Shown in pieces: positions 45,997 to 55,600 of a stretch of DNA of 64,000 nt; position 1 is the stretch's first letter, and every line of letters begins with the position of its first letter. Position numbers and translations under genes: made by a program. Below the pieces are notes generated by a model. The model searched no databases. It was not told where the DNA came from and saw nothing but the letters and a program-made list of their open reading frames with translations. The stretch lies in NCBI GenBank assembly GCA_002633025.1, contig NMRB01001326.1, forward strand, positions 115,831 through 179,830. The letters run 5' to 3'. Source of the DNA: Notospermus geniculatus. Its lineage: Eukaryota; Nemertea; Pilidiophora; Heteronemertea; Lineidae.

Positions 45997-46399
45997 CAGG
46001 GCTCCTGCAGCCTGTGGAGCACCAAATTTAAGACCTTTTTAAGACTTTTTAAGACCAAGTATCGGCAAAATTTAAGACCTATTTTCTTCTAAATGAAGCC
46101 CCGAACATCCCTGGAAGGGTTTCCGCCAGGGAAGAATGACAGGGATCGACACGGCCAAGAAAGTGGGTAGGGTACTTGGGCGGGGGGGTCTGGGGCCCTC
46201 CCCCAGAAAAATGTTGATTTTAAGAAGCCCGGAGATGCGATTTCCTGACATCTCCTGCCAATTTTTTACAACTGCCTTGATATGAAATTTAAGACCTTTT
46301 TAAGACCTTCCCACAGAAATTATCAAATTTAAGACTTTTTAAGGCCTTGAAAATGGAAGTGCCAAATTTAAGACTTTTTAAGACCTTGCAGGAACCCTG
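45997..46399. mobile_element. hAT-like MITE, 6-bp duplication CCATTG
   Basis: CAGGGCTCCTGCAG and TTGCAGGAACCCTG are the ends, with CCATTG on both sides. The interior repeats TTTAAGACCTTTTTAAGACC words five or six times. It also carries a GGGGGTCTGGGGCCCTCCCC block (46184-46203) shared with the element at 5680. Confidence 0.8.
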
Positions 46400-46509
46400 C
46401 CATTGACAGCCAAATTGCACGAGAGAAACCTCACGTGGAGCAGCACCTTAGACATGTTAGATATGTGCTGGACCATCATCAGAAGACTGTTTGGAAATTC
46501 AATCATCTG

Positions 46510-46640
46510 TCCACAGAATGACAAGTAACAGAGTCTCAGATCAATAACCTGCTGTGTGTCATCTTTAGATTAATTATCTCCTTAATTAGTAAGGTGTAAT
46601 CATTTTATGGTCAGTTAATTGTGACTGTGGCAGTGTGTGA
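46510..46640. promoter_or_regulatory. Candidate cis-regulatory block with TAATTA sites
   Basis: TAGATTAATTATC, CTTAATTAGTAAGGTGTAAT and CAGTTAATTGTGAC lie in about 70 bp of non-repetitive DNA, joining homeodomain words and a T-box-like AGGTGT. Typical of conserved enhancers; inference only. Confidence 0.25.
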
Positions 46641-47006
46641 ATTACCTCTGGGGCTGCCACTCGACGAGAGAGATCTTGCAGGTCTGCATCGACATGGTCC
46701 CCCTTTTACGTACTCTGTCATGACACAGGGCATGCATTCACAAGGAGTGTATTGGTACCTAGAGACACTTTGATGTCAAGGTCTTTTGTTTTGGATCAAG
46801 TTAGAACTTGAGTTTGGCGCAACTTTTAACGCTAGTTTGCTCTCAATTTTGGTCATTTGCAATTGTTGGTTTCCTTACGCCACGGCTTACACTGAGACTA
46901 TGGCCTGTATTTTAGAATCCTCCGCAACGTAAAGGAGTTCCTCCAGGCTATTGTTCTCCTGTTGAGAACAGCCTTGAGGAGCATTCCTTTATGTTGAGGA
47001 GCATTC
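46641..47006. other. Anonymous sequence
   Basis: No supported gene or repeat. Confidence 0.45.
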
Positions 47007-47497
47007 TAAGGCCACAATTATTTTATTTGTTGTTTTACGGATTTTTCCCTGGAAACCCCTGACAGGAGGGAGGAAAATAAAAATAAAAATAATTTTTTCA
47101 TTTGGTTTTCGCGGAAACCTTGACAGGAGGGTGGAAAATAATATAAAAATAATTGTAATTATTTGATTATTTTTATTATATTTGTCAAAGCATGTAACAG
47201 GCGGCTATGAAAAAAAATAAAAATGTACAAAAATATTTTAATAAAATTCACTCAATGAATGGGAATGAGAATGATTGTTACAACCGCTGTGAATTATTTT
47301 CGTCAGGCAAGGGTCGTCCAGCATGTCGGCGGTAAAACTGTTTTTTTTCCATTATTTTTATCTTTATTGATCGGATAATCAGTTTGTGGGCGGCGGCAAA
47401 AAAATAATGCCATTTTTTCAATTATTTTTATTTTCCAAAATCGGAAAAACAAGTGCGGCGGATCCGTAAAACAAGAAATAAAATAAGTGTCGCCTAA
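47007..47497. mobile_element. TIR element related to the ERG28 intron 3 insertion
   Basis: TAAGGCCACAATTATTTTAT, then TTGTTTTACGGATT, faces the reverse complement (AATCCGTAAAACAAGAAAT to GTCGCCTAA). The interior is AT-rich with repeated AAAATAATATAAAAATAA words and GGAAACCNNTGACAGGAGGG twice. No target duplication was resolved. Confidence 0.65.
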
Positions 47498-47945
47498 AAT
47501 ATGGGCCTCTGACACAAATGTATGCTCAAAGTTTTCTACCGTCGAGTTACCCAAAGAGAGCCAACTTGTGTGAGAAAACCCTCACATGCACCACGTGTGC
47601 CTGTGGAAGTCAACGATTTTCTCATTCACTGGATAACTGGATGTGGTCATTTTCAAAGAGTTGCGATAGATACACTTGAAACTAGGCCTGACATTGTCAT
47701 GGGACGTTTGATTCTCAACATCAAAATCTACACATACGGACAGGAACCCCCATTTAACATGATGACAAAGTCTCCTGAGAGATCAAAAGCTCAATTTTCC
47801 ATTGATGTAACATTAATTGGATTACGTTCAAAGAGATAGAGCATTGAAACCATCAAGAGAAATTAATTAACTTGTTAATTAGTAATTAGCGAATATGACA
47901 CTCTCATGATTTCCAATTATGGTATCTACATGTTGTCTCCTGCAC
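47498..47945. other. Unassigned sequence with a 105-codon frame
   Basis: A plus-strand frame at 47522-47839 is open but of chance length, and I do not recognise its product. No splice context is convincing. Confidence 0.4.
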
Positions 47946-48217
47946 AGCATAACGATGAAGTTGAATGGGACCACATCGCTAGTACTTTACAGCATAACGA
48001 TGAAGTTGAACGGGACCACATCGCTAGTACTTTACAGCATAACGATGAAGTTGAACGGGACCACATCGCTAGTACTTTACAGCACAACGATGAAGTTGAA
48101 CGGGACAACATCGCTAGTACTTTACAGCATAACGATGAAGTTGAACGGGACCACATCGCTAGTACTTTACAGCCAACGATGAAGTTGAACGGGACCACAT
48201 CGTTAGTACTTTACAAG
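47946..48217. repeat. Minisatellite, six units of 45 bp
   Basis: CATAACGATGAAGTTGAACG, then GGACCACATCGCTAGTACTT, then TACAG repeats from 47947. Copies differ at single positions (CATAACG/CACAACG, ACCACA/ACAACA) and the last lacks two bases. The 45-bp length keeps several frames open on both strands, so the predicted 15-residue peptide repeats are by-products. Confidence 0.95.
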
Positions 48218-48429
48218 TACTGATGACATCAAACACTACACTTGGTTGACCTGCTGTGAAGGTCACACCTGATAAGATAGATATCCTCTTGTTTTATTTG
48301 AACAAAACAGGACAGTGTCATATTTGAACAAGGAGACCGTTGGGAACAAATAATACGACCATTGCTGAGTGCCCTTTTTGGATGGAAGGGATCCATAAAC
48401 AGAACTCATTGGATTGAGAGGAGAAGATC
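48218..48429. other. Anonymous sequence
   Basis: No supported gene or repeat. Confidence 0.45.
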
Positions 48430-48640
48430 CAGCCATAGTTCAGTTTTGGCCACCTGGTGGCTAAGCTAAGAATAAGCCTGGATCAAATCTTGGGGCTGTG
48501 GGTCATATGACCTAGGCATACATTTAAAAGTTTCAGGTTGATAGCCCCAGTGTCATTACGAAACATGCCCTATGTACGATGAAAATGACAACGGGTACCA
48601 CGCCACAGTAACAGCTCGCCAGGTGAGTAACAAATTAAAT
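48430..48640 (+). repeat. Dispersed repeat, 'ggccacctggtggc' class
   Basis: TTTTGGCCACCTGGTGGCTA, then GTCATATGACCTAGGCATAC, then TTGATAGCCCCAGTGTCATTAC and CAGGTGAG at the end, match the right end of the repeat at 61885-63110. Confidence 0.65.
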
Positions 48641-50280
48641 GAGTACAGTTTTAAGTCCTCGAGAGAATTCTGGACAGTGGACACTCCGCCCACTCAGACA
48701 GCATAAATCAATGGACAGTCATTTTTATTCTCAATTCATCGGTTTCCGCGTATTAGATGAATAATCGTACATGTCATACCTGCATGGTGCCAGCAGAGAA
48801 TCATTGAAAGAACACTCAAAATGTACCGTCATCCTTGATTTCAACATTTTTGTCATAAAACAAACATTAAAACTGGCGTGAACATACATGTACTGCCATG
48901 GAACGCACCCACATCCTGTTTTTTTCTCGAATATTTCGAAGGTTTAAAATACAAATAAAAATTTAAAGGTATTTGGGTCAATATGCACACGTTTACTAAA
49001 TCTATAAGACACCTCCATTGGCGGACAATCGCAAGATATACAGAATAATTTATTGGCCAAAATCTGGATAGGTGTTTATCTTCATGAATATAGAAAGCCT
49101 GTGACCTCATTTTCATGCTTGGCAAAGGATGGACAATATATTTAAAATCCCATATTCGCTACAAGTTGGAATGGGTTTTGTTAATAAGATTGCACGTGTC
49201 AAAGGTATGCCAGTAGAGGTTTTATTAATTTGACTTCCCGTATTAATCTCAGGACCAAATCCGAGGCAAAAATGAAAGTCGTTTTCTGCACACTTCGATG
49301 ATTGAATTTCAGTGAGTCTTTTCCAACATGGAGGTATAAAATTATTATTTTGTACCTCCATGTTTCCAATGAATACTGACAGAGGGTTTCTGTACATTTC
49401 AGGAACCTTATTTGTAGTTTTACGGAGTGCGTAAATGTGACCCAGCACGACAAAATGAGTCGGAATGCGCACATAAGAAGACCTAACATGTCCAAGGTGA
49501 CATTCGCTGATTTCAGGATTGTCTGCCCATTGTGAAATTTGACTTGGTCGATTTCTGTGGTTGCTGTCTTGTTCCACCTTCGGTCTTCTTCTGTGCGATT
49601 TCCGACTCATTTTGCTGTGCCGGGTCACAAATGGTAAACTATTGTTCATTTGCACACTCTATTGTGCACTCTCAGCAAAATAAGGATTTGTAGTTGACTT
49701 GTAAATGTACGAGGACTTTGTGAATAGGGCCTAGGATTTGTTATCAAAATCCCAATGACAGCAAAAGGGTTAAAAGAAGACGGAAGATAGAACATTCATC
49801 AACTCATTTTATCTCCCCTGATATCGCTAAGTATACAACCTGTATGGCGACATTTCTGGGATGTACCGACGAGATATCGGCACATTAAATAGGTCATCAA
49901 TAGAAAATGGCTCAATCGATGTTTTGCCAATGGCATATATTTCCCAGAATTCTATTTAACTTAATCCTTGTACGTGTACACAGAATTATTTGTTAACAAT
50001 ACCCGGTACACAAAGCTTGAGTAACATAAAGCTTGAGTAACATAAAAGTACAAAATATTCGTTTTAAGAAATACTTAAGAAAGTCTGCATAAGGGACACT
50101 TAAAGGGACTATAACCAGAAGATACTATGCAATCAGTTACACATTTGTCTGCCCAAGCCCGCGGCAAGGCCTACTAATGATCTACATTGTAGAAGTTCTT
50201 TTCTGGTATCCAGGGGTTGTTGGGGTGGGGTGGGGGGGTCAACAGATGAAAGATGAATCCCACCATTCGCTGGTTGAAGT
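48641..50280. other. Mostly anonymous sequence
   Basis: The longest N-free open frame of the window (180 codons, minus, 49113-49655) is here, but its length is about what chance gives in 64 kb and it matches no family I know. A 20-bp tandem duplication (AAAGCTTGAGTAACAT) lies near 50012-50046. Confidence 0.45.
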
Positions 50281-50360
50281 TGGGTCTCGCATGTTGCAAG
50301 CAGGTTTGAACCTTGGACCACCTGACAACACAAGCCAAGTCTTCACCATTTTGCTACAAT
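50281..50360 (-). repeat. tRNA-derived SINE core
   Basis: On the minus strand, GTAGCAAAATGGTGAAGACT (A-box-like) is followed about 40 bp later by AAGGTTCAAACCTG (B box). The order and spacing fit a tRNA-type promoter. No intact tRNA can be folded by eye. Confidence 0.6.
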
Positions 50361-50975
50361 GTAGAACACATGCTACTAACTCAAACTGCACGTTGAGCAA
50401 CTGCTGTACTTCATGAAACCCAATAAATATCATCAGGCATCCCAAAAATTCGAAGTTAGGTTAAGTACTGTCTGACTCAGACGTTCCAAAATTAGTAATT
50501 TCTCAAAAATATGTTCAAGATCAGGCCATAATGAACTGAATGAGAAGTTTATCAAGGTTTCTGGGACATATACCAAATAATAATCACTGAATCAACGTGT
50601 CCAATACAATATATACCGTGGAAATCAATATCTGATTTGTTAATTGAATGAAGTATAGGAGAATGTGTAGAAAGGTTTGATGTAATACCAAGTCATTGAG
50701 GCGTATTGATATTTACTTTATGTGGGCAGAACAGTATTTCCAGGCAAGCAGGTAACTTGTTGGAAACATGAATTGTTTGAGTCGAAGAGGTGAAAATCAA
50801 TGAATATCTGACAAAAAAACTCCATGAAAACAAAACTGTGAAACGGGAAGCTAGAGTGGGATTTGTAATTGTTCATCCCACTTTAGCAGGTTTGCCTAGG
50901 TGAAAGATTCACTGACTATAAACCTCTACATATGCTACCAGAAAAGTGGTTTTCAAAACTGAAAACCACGTTTTA
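50361..50975. other. Anonymous sequence
   Basis: No supported gene or repeat. Confidence 0.45.
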
Positions 50976-51515
50976 ATTGAAAATCCAAGTGAAAACTAAG
51001 TTCCAACTGAAAACCAATAAGTTCCAACTGAAAACCAATACTGTAAAGCAGGAAAATTTCGCGTGCAGGGAATTTTCGCGAATTTCGCGAGAGTGTATGA
51101 GTCGCGAAAATTTCCTGTCGCGAATATGAGTACAGGCAAGTGATAAATACGGTCCGTGAAAAAAAAAATGAAAAAAATGGCAGAGACTCGCGAAAATATC
51201 TTGCCGCGAATATGTCTATAATTCTTGATTCGCGAAAATTTCCAGCCGCGAAATTATCTTGCTTTACAGTAAGTTCCAACTCAGTGAAAACTAATAAGTT
51301 CCGACTGAAAACCAATAAGTTCCAACTGAAAACCAAGTTTCAACTGAAAACCAATAAGTTCCGACTGAAAACCAATAAGTTCCAACTGAAAACCAATAAG
51401 TTCCAGCTGCAACTGAAAACAATAAGTTCCAACTGAAAACCAATAAGTTCCAGCTGCAACTGAAAACCAATTAGTTCCAACTGAAAACCATTGATAATCC
51501 AAGTTCCAAGTGAAA
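50976..51515. repeat. 21-bp minisatellite, interrupted by a MITE
   Basis: The unit AAGTTCCAACTGAAAACCAA and variants (GTTCCGACTG, GTTCCAGCTGCAACTG) repeats from about 50976 to 51038 and from 51272 to about 51515. The Tc1-like element at 51041-51269 splits it. Confidence 0.9.
51041..51269. mobile_element. Tc1/mariner-like MITE inside the 21-bp array
   Basis: CTGTAAAGCAGGAAAATTTC at the left faces GAAATTATCTTGCTTTACAG at the right, with TA at 51039-51040 and 51270-51271. The 229-bp interior has four TTCGCG/CGCGAA-rich blocks. It inserted after the array had formed. Confidence 0.9.
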
Positions 51516-51583
51516 ACCAGGTTCCAATCATTGAGGAACTTCCAACAGAAAACCGATCCTGAGTGGAGGGAGGACCATTGAGA

Positions 51584-51773
51584 TGTCAGAGTGGTGCAGT
51601 GCAACATGCAGCACCTTCTTACCTGACAGTGAGGTCTCAGGTTCAATTCCCACTCAGATGAGAATTCATGTGATAGTGAGGGTGATTCTCATTGACATTG
51701 CAGGGCCTTTTGCTGCCAGCTCTGGTGTCCTCCTACATTACAATACAAATTGCCAAAGGGGCTGTTCACTTAA
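51584..51773 (+). repeat. tRNA-derived SINE, 5' part
   Basis: TGTCAGAGTGGTGCAGTGCA (A box) and CAGGTTCAATTCCCAC (B box, 51639-51654) are about 54 bp apart, as in tRNAs with a long variable arm. The tRNA-unrelated body (GAATTCATGTGATAGTGAGG, CCAGCTCTGGTGTCCTCCTAC) follows and recurs at 52610-52850. The TTAA element cuts it at 51770. Confidence 0.75.
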
Positions 51774-52360
51774 GGCCTGTCTACACGATCATACATTTGT
51801 TCAAAACATCATCATACATTTGTATGATGATGTCCAAGCTTGTGTGTCGATTTCTGTCTTGTGACAATGCAGCTAAAATTTTGAACATCATCATACATTG
51901 TTCAAAACAGCATCATACACTTGCATGATGATGTTCAAGTTTGTTGTGGATTTCGATCTACAGTCCAACATTCATGGACTTTGAATGATGAAGTATGATG
52001 GAGAAAGGATAATGTTGGATGCTGTTCAAGTTTGTTGGGAAAACCGTCCACACGATCATACATTTGTGCCTGAACATCATCACACATTTTTTTGGGGATG
52101 TTTTGCATTGGCAAGATGAAACATGCAGCTAAAAATTTGAACATCATCAAACATGTTCAGGTTTGTTGGGAAAACAGTCCACACGATCATACATTTTGTC
52201 TTGAACATCATCACACAAATTTGAACATCATCATACATGTTGGTTTGCTGTTCAAGTTTGTTGGGAAAACAGCCTACACAATCAAATATCTGTCCATGAA
52301 CATCATCATACAAATGTATGATCATGTTTTGAACAAATGTATGATCGTGTAGACAGGCCT
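51774..52360. mobile_element. TTAA-target MITE with 58-bp TIRs
   Basis: GGCCTGTCTACACGATCATA starts the left arm and its reverse complement ends the right arm, matching over about 58 bp with one or two differences. TTAA lies on both sides (51770-51773 and 52361-52364). The interior repeats GAACATCATCATACA words. TTAA targeting suggests a piggyBac- or Kolobok-type mobiliser. Confidence 0.9.
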
Positions 52361-52609
52361 TTAAGGGTCAATTTTACAAAATCCCAAGAACCACATTTTT
52401 GGCCTATTGGCCTGCGTACACTCTCCAGTAGAGGCTTGTGCAGTCAGGCGTGAGGGGAGTATGACATAAGCAAGAAAGAGGCCAGGGCAATGTAATTCTT
52501 AGATTTATATTGTACAATTGAGCCTTTTTAAGTGAACATCCCCTTTTATCTAAGTAGCCAATAGTGAGCCATTTTAGTGGACTGCTCAGATCTCTCTCTC
52601 TCTCTCTGC

Positions 52610-52850
52610 ACATTCCCACTCAGATCAGAATTCATGTGACAGTGAGGGTTATTTTCTTTGACAATGGTCATATGAATAAAGACTAGCAAATGCTGTTACT
52701 TTAATTCTGCAAAACAAATGCACTAGCAATGCTGTACAAATCTGAAGTAAAAGCATTTGCTAGTCTTTTATCATATTATTAATTGTAGGGTCGTTTGCCA
52801 CAAGCTCTGGTTTCCTCCTACATTTCATGCAAAAAGTGAGCCAATTTCGT
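52610..52850 (+). repeat. Second SINE body, interrupted by a MITE
   Basis: CCACTCAGATCAGAATTCAT, GTGACAGTGAGGGTTATTTT and, after the insertion, CACAAGCTCTGGTTTCCTCC match the SINE at 51584. The tRNA-like head is missing; a TCTC microsatellite lies at 52590-52607. Confidence 0.7.
52680..52769. mobile_element. Fold-back MITE inside a SINE body
   Basis: AGACTAGCAAATGCTGTTAC at the left faces AGCATTTGCTAGTCT at the right. GCACTAGCAATGCTG in the centre repeats the arm. The element is about 90 bp; the target site was not resolved. Confidence 0.75.
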
Positions 52851-53271
52851 GCCTATATAGGCCTGTTAGTAGATTGCCAATCCCTGCAGCAGGCCCTATT
52901 TGGAATGATCTTCAAAAAAACTTTGCACTAGGCTAGGCTCCTCAACGTAGCGAAGTAATAGGCCCCTACTCCTAGGCCTAGGTCACACATTCCAAAAGGC
53001 AAATAGTAGGGATGGCATGGGCTTAGGCCTACTTTTTTTCAAAAGAGCTGAACCCTGTTCAATTTTTAATTCAAATGTCTAGGTCAGTCACGCACTGATC
53101 TCTATTCACCAAGGGAATTTTCCAGTTAGCCTACAGCACTCTGACACAAAGAAACACATTTTACACAAGGCCTATGTTGGCCCAGGCACCGTTCGAGTTT
53201 CCGCATGAACGCACACTCTCCTCACAGTCCACCGTAGAAACTATCTACAAAGTATAGTCGAAGTTACCTAC
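52851..53271. other. Non-repetitive sequence downstream of the signal-peptide exon
   Basis: On the minus strand this would be the first intron of the secreted-protein gene. TAGGCCTA words are frequent near 52860-53040. No further exon was recognised. Confidence 0.4.
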
Positions 53272-53359
53272 CTTTTCCCAAGTACTCAATATCGATACTC
53301 CAACTGCTCTGCAACACCGCCAGAAGGATAAAAATCCCTAGAAAATACCGTAAATGCAT
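53272..53359 (-). CDS. First coding exon of a secreted or ER-targeted protein (partial)
   Basis: Read on the minus strand from 53359, the frame begins MHLRYFLGIFILLAVLQSSW, then SIDIEYLGK, and meets the donor-like AAAG|GTAGGT at 53272/53271. A second, weaker donor (AG|GTAACT) lies a few bases on. An in-frame TAG sits 18 nt upstream of the ATG, so this is the true first ATG of the frame. The -3 base is A. Residues 5-16 are strongly hydrophobic after H and R at positions 2 and 4. Ser-Trp-Ser at 19-21 gives small residues at -3 and -1 for signal peptidase. This is a textbook signal peptide ending in a splice site. I do not recognise the family and could not find the next exon, which must lie below 53270 or outside the window. 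The gene diverges from ERG28, whose ATG is about 2.2 kb away. Confidence 0.55.
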
Positions 53360-53560
53360 TGTCTGTAGTCTTTCCTATAGTTTTATAAGTAAAATATCCA
53401 CAATTACTCCTTAAAAGTTACTTTAAAACACAGGTTTCACATCGTTGCGTGAGTAGCGAGCGCGTGCTGAGCGTTGTACAGTAAACATGGCCAGACACAT
53501 GGAACTACGTCACTTCATGAATATATAATGGTATGTAATAGGCAAATCCGCGGCGCTGAT
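53360..53560 (-). promoter_or_regulatory. Possible promoter of the signal-peptide gene
   Basis: The segment upstream of the minus-strand signal-peptide ATG is not recognisably repetitive. It contains a CpG-bearing patch (GCGAGCGCGTGCTGAGCG near 53457). No TATA box is clear. The promoter role is inferred only from the adjacent exon. Confidence 0.25.
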
Positions 53561-54163
53561 TGGTTGGAAGCGGTTTTCTGCCAATCCAGTGTAAACAAAT
53601 ACACGTGGTTGGAAAACTGGCTTCAGGATATGTAAGGGTATTTATGATTATGGCCCCTCATGTAGGTTACGTACGTGAGATGTTTAAGGAAGAAATAAAA
53701 GTGGAGAATAAGTGGGAAATTTTGCACTTTTGTGCGAATTTCTCAAATTGGGGTGGATTTTTTTCCCATTTTGAGATATATCGCCCGAAAAATCAGACAA
53801 AAAAAACTGTATCCCAATTTGAGAAATTGAAATTTTGAGCTTTAAATGGCCTAGGGGCAAAATTTGATTGAGTCTAGAGAGCGATGCCGGGGGGGGGGGG
53901 GCTGGGGTCCACCCCCAGAGAAAAATTTCCCCACTTCTTGAAGAGGGGAAATGACCTTTTAGAGGAAAAATTTGTTTTGTCCCGTTTTGTTCTGGTTTTA
54001 GAGCGCCAGTTCAAGAATGCGATGGTTTATTCCCAAAGGATACTGTCTGTTTTTGGCCCAGGCGATTGAGTCAAACTGAAGACCCAAACATTGGACTCAA
54101 GAGAATCATGCTGAGACTGGAGTATCTTCATGACGCATTCTGTCGGCAACGCTACATGCGTAC
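53561..54163. other. Mostly anonymous sequence
   Basis: A poly-G run at 53889-53900 and GCTGGGGTCCACCCCCAG beside it resemble parts of the hAT-like elements, suggesting a degraded copy. No gene is supported. Confidence 0.45.
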
Positions 54164-54323
54164 CAGGGGTGGATCCAGAATTTCCCGGAAAAGGGGGCGC
54201 CCTCAAGAAAATTTTCAAAAGTGGGATGCCAAAGTATGTTTTCCAGGCATCTGAGGCACAAAAAGCCATCACTCTATCACTGGGGAGGGGGAGGGTGCGC
54301 CCCCCCCCCCAAATGCGCCACTG
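54164..54323. mobile_element. hAT-like MITE, degenerate 5-bp duplication
   Basis: CAGGGGTGGATCCAGAATTT and AAATGCGCCACTG are the ends; CGTAC and CGTTT flank it. A poly-C run (54301-54310) lies near the right end, and GTTTTCCAGGCATCTGAGG recalls the interior of 5680-5948. Confidence 0.65.
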
Positions 54324-54544
54324 CGTTTTTACATACATTGCCGTAGTCTATATTCCCGCGGTCTATATTCCAAGACCAGTTTTGAGTTATAAAAACACTA
54401 TGATATTCGACAAATTGCGAACCTCTTCGCCTAGAACACAAAATCATGATGACAAGAATGTGATCAGGGGCTGTATGCATAAAACATTTTAAGTTGTCTT
54501 TTTATTGACACTTCTCAGTGATAGCTCGACTTGCAAGTGCCAGC
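54324..54544. other. Anonymous sequence
   Basis: TAGTCTATATTCCCGCGGTC with a repeat of GTCTATATTCC is the only structure. Confidence 0.45.
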
Positions 54545-54586
54545 CTGAAGAAGACCCCGATTGGGGTCGAAAATTTGCAAGATTTT
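54545..54586 (+). ncRNA. Hammerhead-like motif
   Basis: CTGAAGA, then GACCCC-GATT-GGGGTC (perfect stem II), GAAA, then a 5-bp stem III with one G-U pair (AATTT/AGATT, loop GCA), then U-U. Stem I is weak (CCA/TGG with extra bases). The extra A before stem II is present as in the other copies. Confidence 0.35.
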
Positions 54587-54589
54587 TGG

Positions 54590-55227
54590 AGGACGACTCC
54601 TTTTATTATATCTTTTGGAAAATAGTTTTTAAGATCCGAGATATTTTGTGCATACGGGCCCTGGTTATTGAACCTACAACCTCATTCATTTCAGTCTCAG
54701 TCACATTGCACATCACCTCCACATTCGTCTTTTCCATTCAAATAAACACGTGGGTTGTACACATCTTTTCCCAGCATAGCTTTGTGAACGTTATCAATAC
54801 ATTTGCAAATATCAACTACATGTTTTCCATACTTACATAGAAAAAAGTACCAGTTGACATTTTGATATTAAACACGAAGAGAGACAACCGCTATTGATCT
54901 GGCGATAGATTGATTGTTTCAACCATCTAGGCCAGGTAAATATGAGAAATCATCACATCCAATGCAAGGCAGCATGTTTTTAGATAACCCCTTAAAAAAC
55001 CCTGGCGCAATAGACTTGGTCACACGCGGCGTAATGGAGGGCCAAGGCCTGTCCATGATCCCTCTGGGATAGGTTACCAGTCACATTTCAACAGTGTTTT
55101 AAAAGTGCACTTTTCTCCTTATTTCTCAGAAAAAAATCTGTTTGCATTGTGTAACGATTCTAGAAATTTCATATACGACAAAAAACCAAGGACGCAAGCT
55201 CTTTTCTGCAGGATAAACGCGCATGAG
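54590..55227. other. Anonymous sequence
   Basis: No supported gene or repeat. Confidence 0.45.
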
Positions 55228-55395
55228 CAGGGCCGTATTTAGCGGGGGGGCTAGGGGGGCAGCTGCCCCCCCCCAGAGCCAACCAAAAAACGTGATTTTC
55301 ATGCAGATTTTTGGCAAAAACCGGCAAAAAGAGGTCTTCTGCCCCCCCAGAGAGGCTTTTGCCCCCCCAGGACCAAAAAGCTAAATACGGCCCTG
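55228..55395. mobile_element. hAT-like MITE directly upstream of ERG28, duplication ATGAG
   Basis: CAGGGCCGTATTTAGC and GCTAAATACGGCCCTG are perfect 16-bp TIRs. ATGAG flanks both sides (55223-55227 and 55396-55400). The interior has GGGGGGGCTAGGGGGG and CCCCCCCCC tracts. It may influence ERG28 transcription because it ends about 205 bp before the start codon. Confidence 0.9.
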
Positions 55396-55600
55396 ATGAG
55401 CTTCTGTAATTTAAGAGCATTGGGTGTTTGCCACAGCCGACGAAACTGCTGCCGTCTATAAACAAATTTGGAAAGTAAGATGCTGGAGACTGAGCATCTT
55501 CTGCTTGGAGAGTGGGATTCGCGGCAGCGCCGCGTAGGTGCAGGTCGAGGAACTGAAAGTCATCGTCAGCTAAAATTTCTTCACTTTTTCATACAAAACC
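55396..55600 (+). promoter_or_regulatory. Presumed promoter and 5' leader of ERG28
   Basis: This is the only non-repeat DNA directly upstream of the ERG28 start. It contains a GC-rich palindromic patch, GCGGCAGCGCCGCG, near 55521. No TATA box is evident at a fixed distance. A hAT-like MITE ends at 55395, about 205 bp before the start codon, so promoter elements must lie within this short space or inside the element. The promoter role is inferred from position only. Confidence 0.4.

Noticed and set aside
47522-47839. 105-codon plus-strand frame as a conserved gene
   Set aside because: Length is within chance and no similarity to a known family is recognised.
47906-48223. Protein with 15-residue repeats
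   Set aside because: The 45-bp minisatellite keeps several frames and both strands open; the peptide repeats follow from the DNA repeat.
49113-49655. 180-codon minus-strand frame
   Set aside because: It is the longest N-free frame, but about this length is expected by chance in 64 kb. No domain, splice site or family is recognised.
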